Origin: Streptomyces griseus
GTDB lineage: Bacteria > Actinomycetota > Actinomycetes > Nanopelagicales > Nanopelagicaceae
Length of the DNA stretch: 64,000 nt
Direction of reading: 5' to 3'
Assembly: GCA_945865365.1 (NCBI GenBank)
Contig: CAMBDL010000007.1
Span: 28,565 to 92,564 of the forward strand
Shown here: piece after piece, positions 1 to 8,947 of the stretch
Layout of the letters: each line of letters opens with the position of its first letter
Position numbering within the stretch: the stretch's first letter is position 1
Translations under genes and position numbers: made by a program
The notes under the pieces: generated by a model
The model's database searches: none
Told to the model about the DNA's origin: nothing
The model's input: the letters and a program-made list of their open reading frames with translations, nothing else

Positions 1-1
1 G

Positions 2-430
2 GGGTGTACAGGTGAAGTCACCGTTCTATCAGAGTCTGCACGCACGGCACTTGATGCAGCCAATGCCTTAGGAATTCAAGTCGGCCAAGTGGCTTCCTCT
101 ATTGTTTTTAAACTCCCCAGTGGCAATCCCTTACTAGTGATTACCAGCGGACGTCATCGCGTTGATACAGAATTAGTTGCTAGAGATTTAGGAGTTGAGA
201 AACTACATCGCGCCGATGCCGATTTTGTTAAGAATGCATCGGGCTTTTCAATCGGCGGCGTCTCCCCAGTTGGCTGGGTTAATCAACCAGAGATTACTTT
301 GATAGATGTCGCACTTGATGAGCATGAGGTCGCTTGGGCCGCTGCAGGTCACCCGCATTCGGTTTATTCAACTTCTTTTGCTGAACTGATGCGAGTAACT
401 GCTGCTACGCCTATGGTCGTTGGAGATTAA
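2..430 (+). CDS. YbaK/EbsC-family aminoacyl-tRNA deacylase, 5' end missing
   Basis: The reading frame is open from the first bases of the window, so the start lies upstream; 142 residues are visible. The family hydrolyses mischarged tRNAs (typically Cys- or Ala-tRNA-Pro) in the cytoplasm. The visible part has the conserved lysine in SIVFKLPSG followed by a strand, and the family hallmark GFSIGGVSPVG about 35 residues later. A GTG at 89 could be read as a start but the protein similarity continues upstream of it, so it is internal. Which mischarged tRNA is edited cannot be decided from sequence. It is followed after 4 nt by a small membrane-protein gene. Confidence 0.85.
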   Translation, partial: GCTGEVTVLSESARTALDAANALGIQVGQVASSIVFKLPSGNPLLVITSGRHRVDTELVARDLGVEKLHRADADFVKNASGFSIGGVSPVGWVNQPEITLIDVALDEHEVAWAAAGHPHSVYSTSFAELMRVTAATPMVVGD

Positions 431-434
431 GGCG

Positions 435-656
435 ATGAAATCAAGGATTTTTGAATGGCTCGGCGTTGTAACTGCGATCGTCTATTCGCTGCTTGTTGCG
501 GCTAATATCGGCGCAGAGTTTATTGGTTTCTGCCTCTTGCTCACTTCTTCTGCTCTCATTGGAATTTGGGCATTCCTGGGAAAACATAAGGGAATTCTCT
601 TCCTTCAGTTCTTTTATGCTGCCGCTGGAATCATCGGCATGATTCGCTGGTTCTAA
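435..656 (+). CDS. small membrane protein (73 aa)
   Basis: I do not recognise a named family. The 73-residue product is almost wholly hydrophobic, with about three predicted membrane spans (roughly residues 7-25, 27-45 and 52-70) and a KHKG loop that is probably cytoplasmic. I chose the ATG at 435 over an in-frame TTG at 420, because 435 lies just after the upstream stop at 430 and encodes a normal Met-Lys-Ser N-terminus. Its stop is immediately followed by the ATG of the crtA-like gene (TAAATG), so the two are probably co-transcribed. A part in carotenoid or membrane biology is only an inference from position. Confidence 0.6.
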   Translation: MKSRIFEWLGVVTAIVYSLLVAANIGAEFIGFCLLLTSSALIGIWAFLGKHKGILFLQFFYAAAGIIGMIRWF

Positions 657-1313
657 ATGATAGTTGCCTACTTTTGGAGAGTGAAGCCGAGTGCAGTTCC
701 ATTTGCACTTGTTGCTATGGCCTTGGATAGATTTGTTTTACGTTCCTCTTCCAACGTTGGTTTCTTTAAATCTCTTGGTACCGGGAAAGGTGAAACTTTT
801 ACGCCCTCCGATGCCGATGCATTGCGTTGGGGATTAATCGCTCACGTGCATGATATTGAAGCTTTCGATACCTCTTTCGTTATTAAACAGTGGCGCAAGA
901 ATAGTGTCAGTGAATTTCGCGCAGTGATTGAACCGATTTCATCACATGGTAAATGGTCTCAGCAAGAACCCTTCATCCCAACGGTTAAAGACTGGGATGG
1001 ACAAGTCGTTGCCATTACACGTGCACGAATTGCTTGGCAACAAAACTTTAGATTTTGGCGTGCAGTTCCGCCCGTGACTGCATCTCTCAGGTCGGCATCG
1101 GGTTTAGTAGCTGCAATCGGAATAGGTGAGGCTCCTATTGGCCTGCAGGGAACATTCTCGATTTGGGAGTCTCCTGCTGCACTGCGTGATTTTGCCTATC
1201 GCGGTGATGCTCATTCTCAGGCTATCGCTGCGACCGCTAAGTACAAGTGGTATTCAGAGGAGCTATTTGCGCGTTTTGCGCTGCGAGATATGCGTGGCTC
1301 AATTAAGGACTAA
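657..1313 (+). CDS. crtA: spheroidene monooxygenase-family carotenoid ketolase (CrtA-like)
   Basis: The 218-residue protein has the CrtA family pattern from end to end: RSSSNVGFFKSLGTGKGETFTP near residues 30-50, EPISSHGKWSQ, VAITRARI, FRFWRAVPP and the C-terminal IGIGEAPIGLQGTFSIW followed by the W-Y-x-EELFARFA end. CrtA enzymes are heme-dependent monooxygenases that place keto groups on acyclic carotenoid ends, acting at the membrane. It starts directly after the preceding stop and begins a run of carotenoid end-group genes (cruF, cruG, crtD). The exact carbon oxidised cannot be predicted, because the substrate in this organism is probably a hydroxylated gamma-carotene end group rather than spheroidene. 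Confidence 0.8.
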   Translation: MIVAYFWRVKPSAVPFALVAMALDRFVLRSSSNVGFFKSLGTGKGETFTPSDADALRWGLIAHVHDIEAFDTSFVIKQWRKNSVSEFRAVIEPISSHGKWSQQEPFIPTVKDWDGQVVAITRARIAWQQNFRFWRAVPPVTASLRSASGLVAAIGIGEAPIGLQGTFSIWESPAALRDFAYRGDAHSQAIAATAKYKWYSEELFARFALRDMRGSIKD

Positions 1314-1340
1314 GCCCTGAGATAGGGCAGACTTACATCT

Positions 1341-2144
1341 ATGTCGATCCGCCATTACACACCACGCCGGAATCGCCGCGGAGAAATTTCTCCACGAATG
1401 AACGCTTTACTCACGACTGTAATGGCCATTGCGATTTCACTTCAAATTGCATATCCATTGCTAGATGGCGAAGCTTTACGGGTAGTAACCATTGCAGTGG
1501 TGTACTGGGGTGCAGGCGCAATGGTCTTGCATGCAGCCTTGGCTTATGGAACGCGATATGCCTTCACGTATATAAGTTTCACTTTTTTTTATGCGCTCTT
1601 TATTGAAAGTATTGGAGTAGCAACATCATGGCCATTTGGTGAGTATTCATACTCTTCAGGCCTAGGCTTTAAAATATTATCCGTGCCGCTTGTAGTGCCT
1701 TTTGCCTGGATCATGATTTCTCATCCAGTTCTAGTAATTGCGCGCCGCATCGCAGGTAACTGGGTCTTTTTATACGGTGGTGTTGCATTGGCGGCGTGGG
1801 ATCTTTTTCTGGATCCCCTTATGGTGGCATCAGGGCGCTGGACATGGAAAGTAAATGGTGCGCATGTTCCATTTCAACCAGAGATTCCCTTATCCAATAC
1901 CTTTGGTTGGCTCTTAACAGGTATGGGTTTGATTGCTTTACTGCATCTGATGTTGCCACGTGATAGACGTAAGATTAGTGCAACTTTCTCTGCAGTAGAT
2001 ATTTTTGTAGCGTGGAGTTTATTTTCTGGAATTATTGGAAATCTCTTCTTTTTTCATCGACCAGGAATTGCCTTCTTTGCTGGAGCAATCTTTGCTGCAG
2101 TTACGATGCCTTACTTTTTCGCCAGATGGTTGGGGCGGCCTTAA
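1341..2144 (+). CDS. cruF: carotenoid 1'-hydratase, CruF family (DUF422)
   Basis: CruF-family integral membrane enzymes add water across the terminal 1,2 double bond of lycopene-type psi ends, giving a tertiary 1'-hydroxyl. The 267-residue product has about seven hydrophobic segments and the family motifs WPFGEYSY (97-104), WDLFLDP (153-159) and PLSNTFGW (183-190), with the conserved acidic residues expected to line the active site. In cyanobacteria and deinococci cruF and cruG act together on gamma-carotene or lycopene, and here the next gene is a CruG-like glycosyltransferase 6 nt downstream. The related archaeal enzyme makes C50 bacterioruberin; no lycopene elongase is seen here, which favours a C40 product. 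Confidence 0.85.
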   Translation: MSIRHYTPRRNRRGEISPRMNALLTTVMAIAISLQIAYPLLDGEALRVVTIAVVYWGAGAMVLHAALAYGTRYAFTYISFTFFYALFIESIGVATSWPFGEYSYSSGLGFKILSVPLVVPFAWIMISHPVLVIARRIAGNWVFLYGGVALAAWDLFLDPLMVASGRWTWKVNGAHVPFQPEIPLSNTFGWLLTGMGLIALLHLMLPRDRRKISATFSAVDIFVAWSLFSGIIGNLFFFHRPGIAFFAGAIFAAVTMPYFFARWLGRP

Positions 2145-2150
2145 TACTTT

Positions 2151-3224
2151 ATGTATCTCTTAATTTCTCTACCCGTACTGCTTATAACTCTTATTTCGAT
2201 TATTAACTTCCTGACGATTATTGAGCCAAAAACCAGCTTTCCTATCGAGGAGTTTGTGAGTGTCCTACTTCCAGTTCGCAATGAGGCGGCAAATATTCAT
2301 GAATTAGTCGCTAGTCTGAAATCTCAGACTGCGTTAAAAAAAGTTGAATATATATTTCTCGATGATAATTCAGATGATAAAACATTGAGCTTGCTAGAAA
2401 CTGAGCTCACTAGTTTAGAGAATTTCATGGTTATAAAAGGCTCCCCACTGCCTCAAGGCTGGATAGGTAAAACATGGGCACTTCACCAACTCATGGAGGC
2501 ATCTCATGGTGAAATCGTAGTTTCTATCGATGCTGATGTTCGTATTACCCCTGATGCAATAAGCCGTTCTATTACTTCGATGAAGAGCCTGGATCTAGAT
2601 TTTGTCTCCCCTTATCCTCGTCAATTAACTACGTCTCTTGCCGAACGCTTGATTCAACCACTCTTGCAATGGTCATGGATGTCGACGCTTTTGCTTTCGA
2701 TTGCCAAGAACTCTTCACATCCGTCGATGGCTGTTGCAAATGGACAGTTTTTTATTGTTCGCAGAAGCGCACTCATAGCTGCAGGTGGGTACGAATCAGT
2801 TAAGTCCGATGTCTTAGATGATGTGTTCTTAGCGCGTAAGCTCATAAAATCTAAAGCCCATGGCATCGTACTGAATGGATCTTCAGTTGCTACGTGTCGC
2901 ATGTACTCATCGTGGAGTCAGATTGAGAGTGGGTATGGAAAATCTCTCAACCGTGCCTTTGGTTCTTTTGCTGGATCCATGGCTGCAATTGCCTTTCTCT
3001 TTGCTACAGGTGTAGCTCCCATTGTTGTGGCGTTGACAGGTGCATCATGGGGATTCATTGCATACGCATTGGTTGTTCTAACGCGCATATTGAGCGCCAT
3101 ACGTAGTAAGGGGCGGATGAGTGATTCGCTCTTGCATCCAATCTCATCTATCGTTCTAATTTATCTCATTGTGTATTCATGGTTAATGCGTGGAACTATT
3201 GAATGGAAAGGCCGCACCGTATGA
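2151..3224 (+). CDS. cruG: membrane-anchored family 2 glycosyltransferase, CruG-like
   Basis: The protein has an N-terminal anchor (residues 2-22), a GT-A glycosyltransferase domain with VSVLLPVRNEAANI at 36-49, DDNSDD at 71-76 and the nucleotide-sugar/metal DAD motif at 127-129, then a VLDDVFLARKL acceptor/catalytic segment and two or three C-terminal membrane spans. CruG glycosylates the hydroxyl made by upstream carotenoid hydroxylases. Location directly after cruF and overlapping the crtD-like gene by ATGA (3221-3224) supports this role. The same fold also occurs in the staphyloxanthin enzyme CrtQ and in hopanoid glycosyltransferases, so the sugar and the exact position are unproven. Confidence 0.75.
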   Translation: MYLLISLPVLLITLISIINFLTIIEPKTSFPIEEFVSVLLPVRNEAANIHELVASLKSQTALKKVEYIFLDDNSDDKTLSLLETELTSLENFMVIKGSPLPQGWIGKTWALHQLMEASHGEIVVSIDADVRITPDAISRSITSMKSLDLDFVSPYPRQLTTSLAERLIQPLLQWSWMSTLLLSIAKNSSHPSMAVANGQFFIVRRSALIAAGGYESVKSDVLDDVFLARKLIKSKAHGIVLNGSSVATCRMYSSWSQIESGYGKSLNRAFGSFAGSMAAIAFLFATGVAPIVVALTGASWGFIAYALVVLTRILSAIRSKGRMSDSLLHPISSIVLIYLIVYSWLMRGTIEWKGRTV

Positions 3225-4723
3225 AAATTATCGTCATTGGTGCAGGTATGGGTGGCATGACGGCTGCAGGTCGCCTGGCCCGAAGCGGCCATGATGTAAG
3301 CCTGTATGAGGCAAGTGATACATATGGTGGAAAGCTTCGTACTGAATGGATTGGAAAGTTGGCATTTGATACTGGGCCTTCTTTATTGACTCTACCTGCC
3401 GTCTATAAAGACTTCTTTATCCGAACTGGAAAACCTCTGGGGCTTCTCTGTGACATTCTTCCCGTTGATCCCTCTTTTGATTATCGTTTTAGCGATGGAA
3501 CTAGCGTAAAGTTTGCTAACTTGTCGCGTTTTCACACATTGAATGCGATTCGCAGCTCTTACGGTGACCATATAGCTGATCAGTGGGATGGCTTAATGCG
3601 TCGATCTGAGAAAATGTGGGACGTTTCGCGTGAGCCATTTGTCGAATCAGAGCTCGGCTCTGCGCTCTCACTTCTTAAAAGAACAAGTATTGTGAAAGAT
3701 ATATTTACTATCGCCCCATGGAAATCACTGCGAAAGCTTGCCGATGAGTTTTTACCCGACCAGCACCTGCGTTTTATCCTCGATCGCTATGCAACCTATA
3801 GTGGCTCAGATCCCCGCAGAGCGCCTGCAGTATTAGCAACTATCGCATTCGTAGAAGAGAGCTTTGGGGCGTGGCACATAAAGGGTGGGCTTGGAACGCT
3901 TTCAACTTTGGTTCATCAACGCTGTATCGATGTTGGCGTTAATTTTCATTTTGATTCGCACGTAGTTGAAATTACAACTAACAAGGGGCGCGCGACAGGG
4001 ATCATGCTTGCAGATGGCAGCGTTGTTCAAGCCGATATAGTTGTTACAAATGCCGATGCTTCAATAACCTACAACAAACTTATCAAAGGCAACAAAAGTA
4101 AGTTGAAGAAAGCACGTAGAAATATAAGTAAGGCTGATCCATCTATCGCCGGCTTTACACTCTTACTGGGACTTCGCAAAGATGGCAGTGAAGGGCTATC
4201 GCATCACACAGTTCTTTTCCCTAAGGATTATGATGCTGAATTCAACGCAATCTTTTCTAGCAAGACTCCCGTTGAGAAGCCAACGATTTATATCTGTGCC
4301 CCGCATGACCAGGCTATGACGAAAGATGCAAGCCTTGAAGGTTGGTCAATATTAGTTAACGCACCCCACCATGGAGAAGGTGGGTTCGATTGGAGCGATC
4401 AAGAGTTCAACCGTGCCTATGCCAATTCAATTATCGATCAGATTGAGGAATACGGTATTCCAATTCGTAGTCGTCTGGAATCTTTCTCATTTAGGACACC
4501 AGCTGATTTAGAGAGTTCAGTGGGAGCTCCAGGTGGTTCGATCTATGGCACTTCTAGCAATGGAGCACGTGCAGCTTTCATGCGCGCTAAGAACCGATCG
4601 CCAATTAAGAATCTTTACTGTGTTGGCGGTTCGGCGCATCCTGGTGGTGGATTACCGCTTGTTGGAATGAGTGGAGAAATCGTGGCTAATGCAATTGGCG
4701 GCGCGCGTAAAGCACAACCATAA
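3221..4723 (+). CDS. crtD: CrtI/CrtD-family carotenoid desaturase, probably 3',4'-desaturase
   Basis: This 500-residue FAD enzyme begins MKIIVIGAGMGGMTAAG, a Rossmann GxGxxG at residues 7-12, and ends with GGSAHPGGGLPLVGMSG, the CrtI-superfamily C-terminal FAD motif. I chose the ATG at 3221 because it overlaps the preceding stop (ATGA) and puts the dinucleotide fold at the N-terminus; an in-frame ATG at 3203 adds only MERPHR. A second, distinct CrtI paralogue at 6590 is the better phytoene desaturase, and the company of cruF and cruG suggests that this copy acts on the hydroxylated end (1-hydroxy-carotenoid 3,4-desaturase, CrtD). A CrtO-type ketolase is a less likely alternative. The 3' end overlaps the opposing phosphatidyltransferase gene by 38 bp. 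Confidence 0.72.
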   Translation: MKIIVIGAGMGGMTAAGRLARSGHDVSLYEASDTYGGKLRTEWIGKLAFDTGPSLLTLPAVYKDFFIRTGKPLGLLCDILPVDPSFDYRFSDGTSVKFANLSRFHTLNAIRSSYGDHIADQWDGLMRRSEKMWDVSREPFVESELGSALSLLKRTSIVKDIFTIAPWKSLRKLADEFLPDQHLRFILDRYATYSGSDPRRAPAVLATIAFVEESFGAWHIKGGLGTLSTLVHQRCIDVGVNFHFDSHVVEITTNKGRATGIMLADGSVVQADIVVTNADASITYNKLIKGNKSKLKKARRNISKADPSIAGFTLLLGLRKDGSEGLSHHTVLFPKDYDAEFNAIFSSKTPVEKPTIYICAPHDQAMTKDASLEGWSILVNAPHHGEGGFDWSDQEFNRAYANSIIDQIEEYGIPIRSRLESFSFRTPADLESSVGAPGGSIYGTSSNGARAAFMRAKNRSPIKNLYCVGGSAHPGGGLPLVGMSGEIVANAIGGARKAQP

Positions 4724-5306
4724 AGAAACTGATTACCTGCACTGTCAGAAATATAGATGCTACAAGAACCACACCGGGAAGATTGAGTAAGGCAAGAATC
4801 AAGATGATAAAAATAAAACTCGCTCGCATGGGTCGCTCGGCTGGAGTGACTATGCCTATGTCTGAGACTCCGAGTGAAACTAGCTTGGCTCGTGCATACT
4901 CCTGAAAGGCCGAGATACTCCACAATGTTATGGAAATCCAAGCAGGAACTCCGGCTGCATAGAGCGCATAGAGCCAAAAAGCTTCACTGATCCGATCAAC
5001 AACTGAGTCAAGAGTTGCACCCCATGCACTGTCGCGCTTTTGAAAAATTGCAACACTGCCATCAATACCATCACAGAAAAGTGAAAATACTAAGAAGAAA
5101 ACCGCCCACCACGTTGTAGCTGTGAGGGCAGTCATGCCGGCACTCAATAGACCAAGAATGGTCAAAACGTTTGGTGACACTCGAAGCAATGTTGCGAGCA
5201 AACCGAAGCGATAAGAGATCTTTAACCACCCTGCAACGACACCAGTGATTGCAGCGTCGCCATGTAGCGAGCTCCACTTTGCATAAAACTCTTCTTTAGT
5301 CAGCAC
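4686..5306 (-). CDS. CDP-alcohol phosphatidyltransferase family protein
   Basis: The 206-residue membrane protein carries the CDP-OH-P motif: D79-x2-D82-G83-x2-A86, then G96-x3-D100-x3-D104. These aspartates bind the metals and the CDP group. The residue after A86 is isoleucine where the consensus DxxDGxxAR has arginine, an unusual replacement. About five hydrophobic segments follow the motif pattern. Enzymes of this family join CDP-diacylglycerol to an alcohol (inositol phosphate, glycerol phosphate, serine) in the membrane; the substrate here is unknown. The start is GTG at 5306. The gene sits inside the carotenoid locus on the opposite strand, overlapping the end of the crtD-like gene, but no chemical link to carotenoids is evident. 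Confidence 0.75.
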   Translation of the reverse strand: MLTKEEFYAKWSSLHGDAAITGVVAGWLKISYRFGLLATLLRVSPNVLTILGLLSAGMTALTATTWWAVFFLVFSLFCDGIDGSVAIFQKRDSAWGATLDSVVDRISEAFWLYALYAAGVPAWISITLWSISAFQEYARAKLVSLGVSDIGIVTPAERPMRASFIFIILILALLNLPGVVLVASIFLTVQVISFFMVVLYARRQLH

Positions 5307-5476
5307 TGTTTAGGTTTCCATCAATCTCTAGTGTGGCTGTTGGACTATTCATAGTATAGAAGTGAAAGGTTGATACGCCAGCGAAATATTGCTTGAGTGT
5401 ATGCCTAACAGGTTTTTTAAGCCTACCGACCAGTGAGTTTGACCATCTTTTTGCCTAAAACGCCAGTACATTCGAA

Positions 5477-6589
5477 GTGCGAACTGCTACCGACGCAGGG
5501 TACCTTTATCTGGTGAGTTCATTAGCCAAGAGCGAGTTACAAGAGATTCGCGATGCTGTTGATATCGAATTGGCCACATTTTTAACAAACCAAGTTCACT
5601 ATCTTGATTCAATCTCGAGTGATTTAAGACCAGTTTCCCAAGCCCTCTCTTCATTTGTCCTCGATAGCGGAAAACGTCTTCGCCCATTATTTGCATATAG
5701 CGGTTTTATCAGTGCTGGTGCAGATGTCTCTGCGCAAGTGATCAGTGCTATTGCAAGCCTGGAACTTCTTCAGGCATGCGCCTTAATTCATGATGACTTA
5801 ATGGATGGCTCAGATACGCGCCGTGGAAAACCTTCTATTCACCGCCACTTTGAATCTATCCACGTTCAAGAGGAGCTAGAGGGCTTTGCTCCTGCTTACG
5901 GCTTAGCTGCGGCAGTGCTGCTGGGTGATTTAGCTTTGGTATGGTCAAATCAAATGCTTAATTCATCTGGAATTACGCAATCCCAACTTGGTGACGTCCT
6001 GCCGATTCATGATGAGATGCGTGTTGAATTAATGGCTGGTCAGTTTTTAGATATTCATGAACAGACTCAAAAAAACACAGATCTGCAACGCTCGATGAAA
6101 ATAGCGCGCTATAAATCAGGTAAGTACACGATAGAGCGGCCATTACATATTGGTGCAGCGCTTTCTCAAAAAAACTCCCCTTCGCTGATGGAAACTCTTT
6201 CGGCATATGGCTTACCACTGGGCGAAGCTTTTCAATATCGAGATGACCTTCTTGGAGTCTTTGGTGACCCAGATTTAACAGGAAAGCCAGTAGGAGACGA
6301 CTTAAGAGAGGGAAAGCGAACCGTACTTATCGCCCTTGCAGATGCGCGATCTACTCCAGAGATGCGAGCAACTAGCCGACAATACTTTGGCGATCCGCAG
6401 TTAAGCGATGCCGGAGTGCGCATTTTGCAAGAGATAATTCTTACTTCAGGCGCTAAAGATAGCCTTGAAGTGATGATTGAAAATTTGGCTGATGAGTCAT
6501 TGAGTAACTTAGATAGTCAAGATATAAGTCAACAAGGTAAAGACATATTAACTGAGCTAGCACATATTGCAATTAAACGGAGTATTTAA
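5477..6589 (+). CDS. crtE: geranylgeranyl diphosphate synthase (polyprenyl synthetase)
   Basis: This trans-prenyltransferase makes the C20 precursor of phytoene. Both aspartate-rich motifs are present: DDLMD at residues 106-110 (first, followed by GSDTRRGKP) and DDLLGVFGD at 256-264 (second), with the family GKRLRP near 65-70. The 370-residue length fits bacterial GGPP synthases. The start is uncertain: GTG at 5477 has a TACATT box at 5467-5472, compatible with a leaderless message, while GTG at 5513 would drop 12 residues. The stop is followed at once by the ATG of crtI (TAAATG) and crtI by crtB, so crtE-crtI-crtB form one operon committing isoprenoid precursors to carotenoids. Confidence 0.9.
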   Translation: MRTATDAGYLYLVSSLAKSELQEIRDAVDIELATFLTNQVHYLDSISSDLRPVSQALSSFVLDSGKRLRPLFAYSGFISAGADVSAQVISAIASLELLQACALIHDDLMDGSDTRRGKPSIHRHFESIHVQEELEGFAPAYGLAAAVLLGDLALVWSNQMLNSSGITQSQLGDVLPIHDEMRVELMAGQFLDIHEQTQKNTDLQRSMKIARYKSGKYTIERPLHIGAALSQKNSPSLMETLSAYGLPLGEAFQYRDDLLGVFGDPDLTGKPVGDDLREGKRTVLIALADARSTPEMRATSRQYFGDPQLSDAGVRILQEIILTSGAKDSLEVMIENLADESLSNLDSQDISQQGKDILTELAHIAIKRSI

Positions 6590-8074
6590 ATGGTTGCACG
6601 CGTTAAAGGTCCTACAGATCATGTTGTCATTGTTGGTGCTGGCCTTGCTGGTTTAAGTGCCGCACTACGCTTAGCTGGAGCAGGTCGAAAAGTTACCGTT
6701 GTAGAACGTGAATCTGTACCAGGCGGACGTAATGGTTTACTCAATCATAAAGGTTATGCATTTGATACCGGTCCCTCTGTTTTAACAATGCCTTCACTTA
6801 TTCAAGATGCTTTTAACTGCGTGGGTGAAGATATGAATGACTGGTTGGAACTTATGCCGGTATCCCCTTTGTATCGGGCGTTTTACGACGATGGTTCACA
6901 AATCAATGTACATGCAAACACTGATGAGATGGAAGCTGAAATTGCGACCAAAGTGAGCTCAGCTGAAGCCGCTGGATATCGTAGATATGTAGATTTTGTA
7001 ACCAAGCTATATAAGTACGAGATGAATGATTTTATTGATCGAAATATCGATAGCCCACTTAATTTACTGACCCCCAACCTTGCCCGCTTAATCGCCATAG
7101 GTGGTTTTCGTCGGCTATCACCAAAAGTAAATCAATTTATGAAGGACCCTCGTCTTCAAAAGGTTTACTCTTTCCAAGCGATGTACGCAGGAGTTAGCCC
7201 ACAACAAGCACTAGCAATTTATGCAGTTATCGCCTATATGGACTCAGTCAATGGTGTGTTCTTCCCTAAAGGTGGCATGCATGCGGTTCCACGTGCCTTA
7301 GCTGGGGCGGCACAAAAGCATGGCGTTGAGTTTAAGTACAGCACTACGGTGACGAAAATTGAAGTGAAAAATAGCCGCGCTCAAGCAGTTCTAACTGATG
7401 ATGGTCAGCGAATAGAGTGTGACGCCGTCATATTAAATCCCGATCTTCCAGTTGCTTGGCGAGATTTACTAGGTAAGGTTCCACTTTCAGTCAAGCGCCT
7501 CAATTACTCACCTTCGTGCGTAACCTTGCTGGTTGGCTCATCAAAGCAATACGATTTTGCCGCACACCACAATATTCACTTTGGTAAGTCGTGGGATGGC
7601 GTCTTTGACGAACTGATTAAGCAAAAGAAGCTCATGAGTGACCCAAGTGTGTTGGTTACTGTTCCCAGTCACGATGATCCAACTCTGGCTCCGCCAGGAA
7701 AACACTCGTATTACATTCTCTTTCCAACTCCCAACTTAGCCGCAGATATAGATTGGACTAAGCAGGCACAGCCTTACCGAGATCACATGATCGAAACCTT
7801 GGAAAAGCGTGGCTATACCGGCTTTGGTGATGCAATTGAGACCGAAGTTTTAACTACTCCCCTGGATTGGCAGGCACAGGGAATGGAACGTGGTGCACCT
7901 TTTGCTAGTGCGCATACTTTTTTCCAGACCGGCCCATTTAGACCACGCAACATGGCAGCTGGAATTGAAAATGTGGTCTTTGCTGGCTCTGGAACTCAAC
8001 CCGGCGTTGGCGTACCGATGGTTTTAATCTCTGGTCGACTTGCCGCAGAGCGCATTGTTGGTCCAGTGAAATAA
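6590..8074 (+). CDS. crtI: phytoene desaturase
   Basis: CrtI converts phytoene to lycopene by successive FAD-dependent desaturations at the membrane. The 494-residue protein has the FAD motif GAGLAG at 16-21, the ERESVPGGRNG region, DTGPSVLTMP, a central SFQAMYAGVSPQQALA segment and the C-terminal GSGTQPGVGVPMVLISG that replaces the usual HPGGG form. It lies between crtE and crtB with no spacer (TAAATG on both sides), the classic order of a carotenoid operon, which is why this copy rather than the 3221 paralogue is assigned as the phytoene desaturase. The number of desaturation steps is inferred as four, because a lycopene cyclase is present. Confidence 0.92.
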   Translation: MVARVKGPTDHVVIVGAGLAGLSAALRLAGAGRKVTVVERESVPGGRNGLLNHKGYAFDTGPSVLTMPSLIQDAFNCVGEDMNDWLELMPVSPLYRAFYDDGSQINVHANTDEMEAEIATKVSSAEAAGYRRYVDFVTKLYKYEMNDFIDRNIDSPLNLLTPNLARLIAIGGFRRLSPKVNQFMKDPRLQKVYSFQAMYAGVSPQQALAIYAVIAYMDSVNGVFFPKGGMHAVPRALAGAAQKHGVEFKYSTTVTKIEVKNSRAQAVLTDDGQRIECDAVILNPDLPVAWRDLLGKVPLSVKRLNYSPSCVTLLVGSSKQYDFAAHHNIHFGKSWDGVFDELIKQKKLMSDPSVLVTVPSHDDPTLAPPGKHSYYILFPTPNLAADIDWTKQAQPYRDHMIETLEKRGYTGFGDAIETEVLTTPLDWQAQGMERGAPFASAHTFFQTGPFRPRNMAAGIENVVFAGSGTQPGVGVPMVLISGRLAAERIVGPVK

Positions 8075-8947
8075 ATGGCTGAACTCGATGCATCCTATGC
8101 GGAGTGTAAAAGATTAAACTCATTGCACGGGAAGACTTATTACTTAGCAACGCTGCTTTTGCCAAAAGCCAAACGTAAATATGTTCACGCTCTGTATGGT
8201 TTTGCGCGATATGCCGATGAAATTGTCGATGATCTTCAATCTACTTTAAGCGTTGAAGAAAAGGCTCATGCCTTGAATACTTGGGGCGCAAAAATTGTGA
8301 GCGATTTGAAAACTGGTAAGAGTGATGATGCTATAGGGCGAGCACTAATTGATACTGTACAAAGATTTGCAATTCCACATGAGCATTTTGAGGCTTTTTT
8401 GCACTCAATGACCATGGATTTAACGGTGCAGGAGTACCAAACATATGAAGATTTATTGGAATATGTCTATGGTTCGGCGGCAGTTATTGGCTTAGAGATG
8501 GTGCCGGTGCTTGGTGCGCTCGATGATGCGGCTTATGAAGCTGCAGAGAAGCTAGGCATAGCCTTCCAATTAGCCAACTTTATTCGTGACGTGAGTGAAG
8601 ATCTAGACCGCGGACGTATTTATCTGCCAATTGCAGAACTTGCTGAACATGGCGTTACTCGCGAGATGTTGGAAGAGCGAGTATTAACACCCCAGATTGT
8701 GAGTGCATTAAAATTTCAAATTGCACGTGTACGACAATTACAAAGCGAAGCGACTCCCGGAATTGCGATGTTGGCAGCACGTAGCCGACCATGCATCGAA
8801 GCTGCAAGTGAGCTGTACTGTGGAATCGTTGATGAAGTAGAAAAGATTGGTTACGATATCTTCAATTCGCGCGCAAAGACTTCAACTGCTCGCAGACTGA
8901 AGGTATTTATCTCCGCTTATGTGAAGCGTCTAACCGTATCCAATTAG
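8075..8947 (+). CDS. crtB: phytoene synthase
   Basis: CrtB condenses two GGPP molecules head-to-head into phytoene. The 290-residue protein shows the squalene/phytoene synthase fold with the first aspartate motif DEIVD at 48-52 (context YGFARYADEIVDDL) and the second in NFIRDVSEDLDRGRIYLP, both used to bind Mg2+-diphosphate. It follows crtI without a gap. Its 3' end overlaps the opposing crtYd gene by 41 bp (8907-8947), so the two operons converge tail to tail. Confidence 0.95.
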   Translation: MAELDASYAECKRLNSLHGKTYYLATLLLPKAKRKYVHALYGFARYADEIVDDLQSTLSVEEKAHALNTWGAKIVSDLKTGKSDDAIGRALIDTVQRFAIPHEHFEAFLHSMTMDLTVQEYQTYEDLLEYVYGSAAVIGLEMVPVLGALDDAAYEAAEKLGIAFQLANFIRDVSEDLDRGRIYLPIAELAEHGVTREMLEERVLTPQIVSALKFQIARVRQLQSEATPGIAMLAARSRPCIEAASELYCGIVDEVEKIGYDIFNSRAKTSTARRLKVFISAYVKRLTVSN

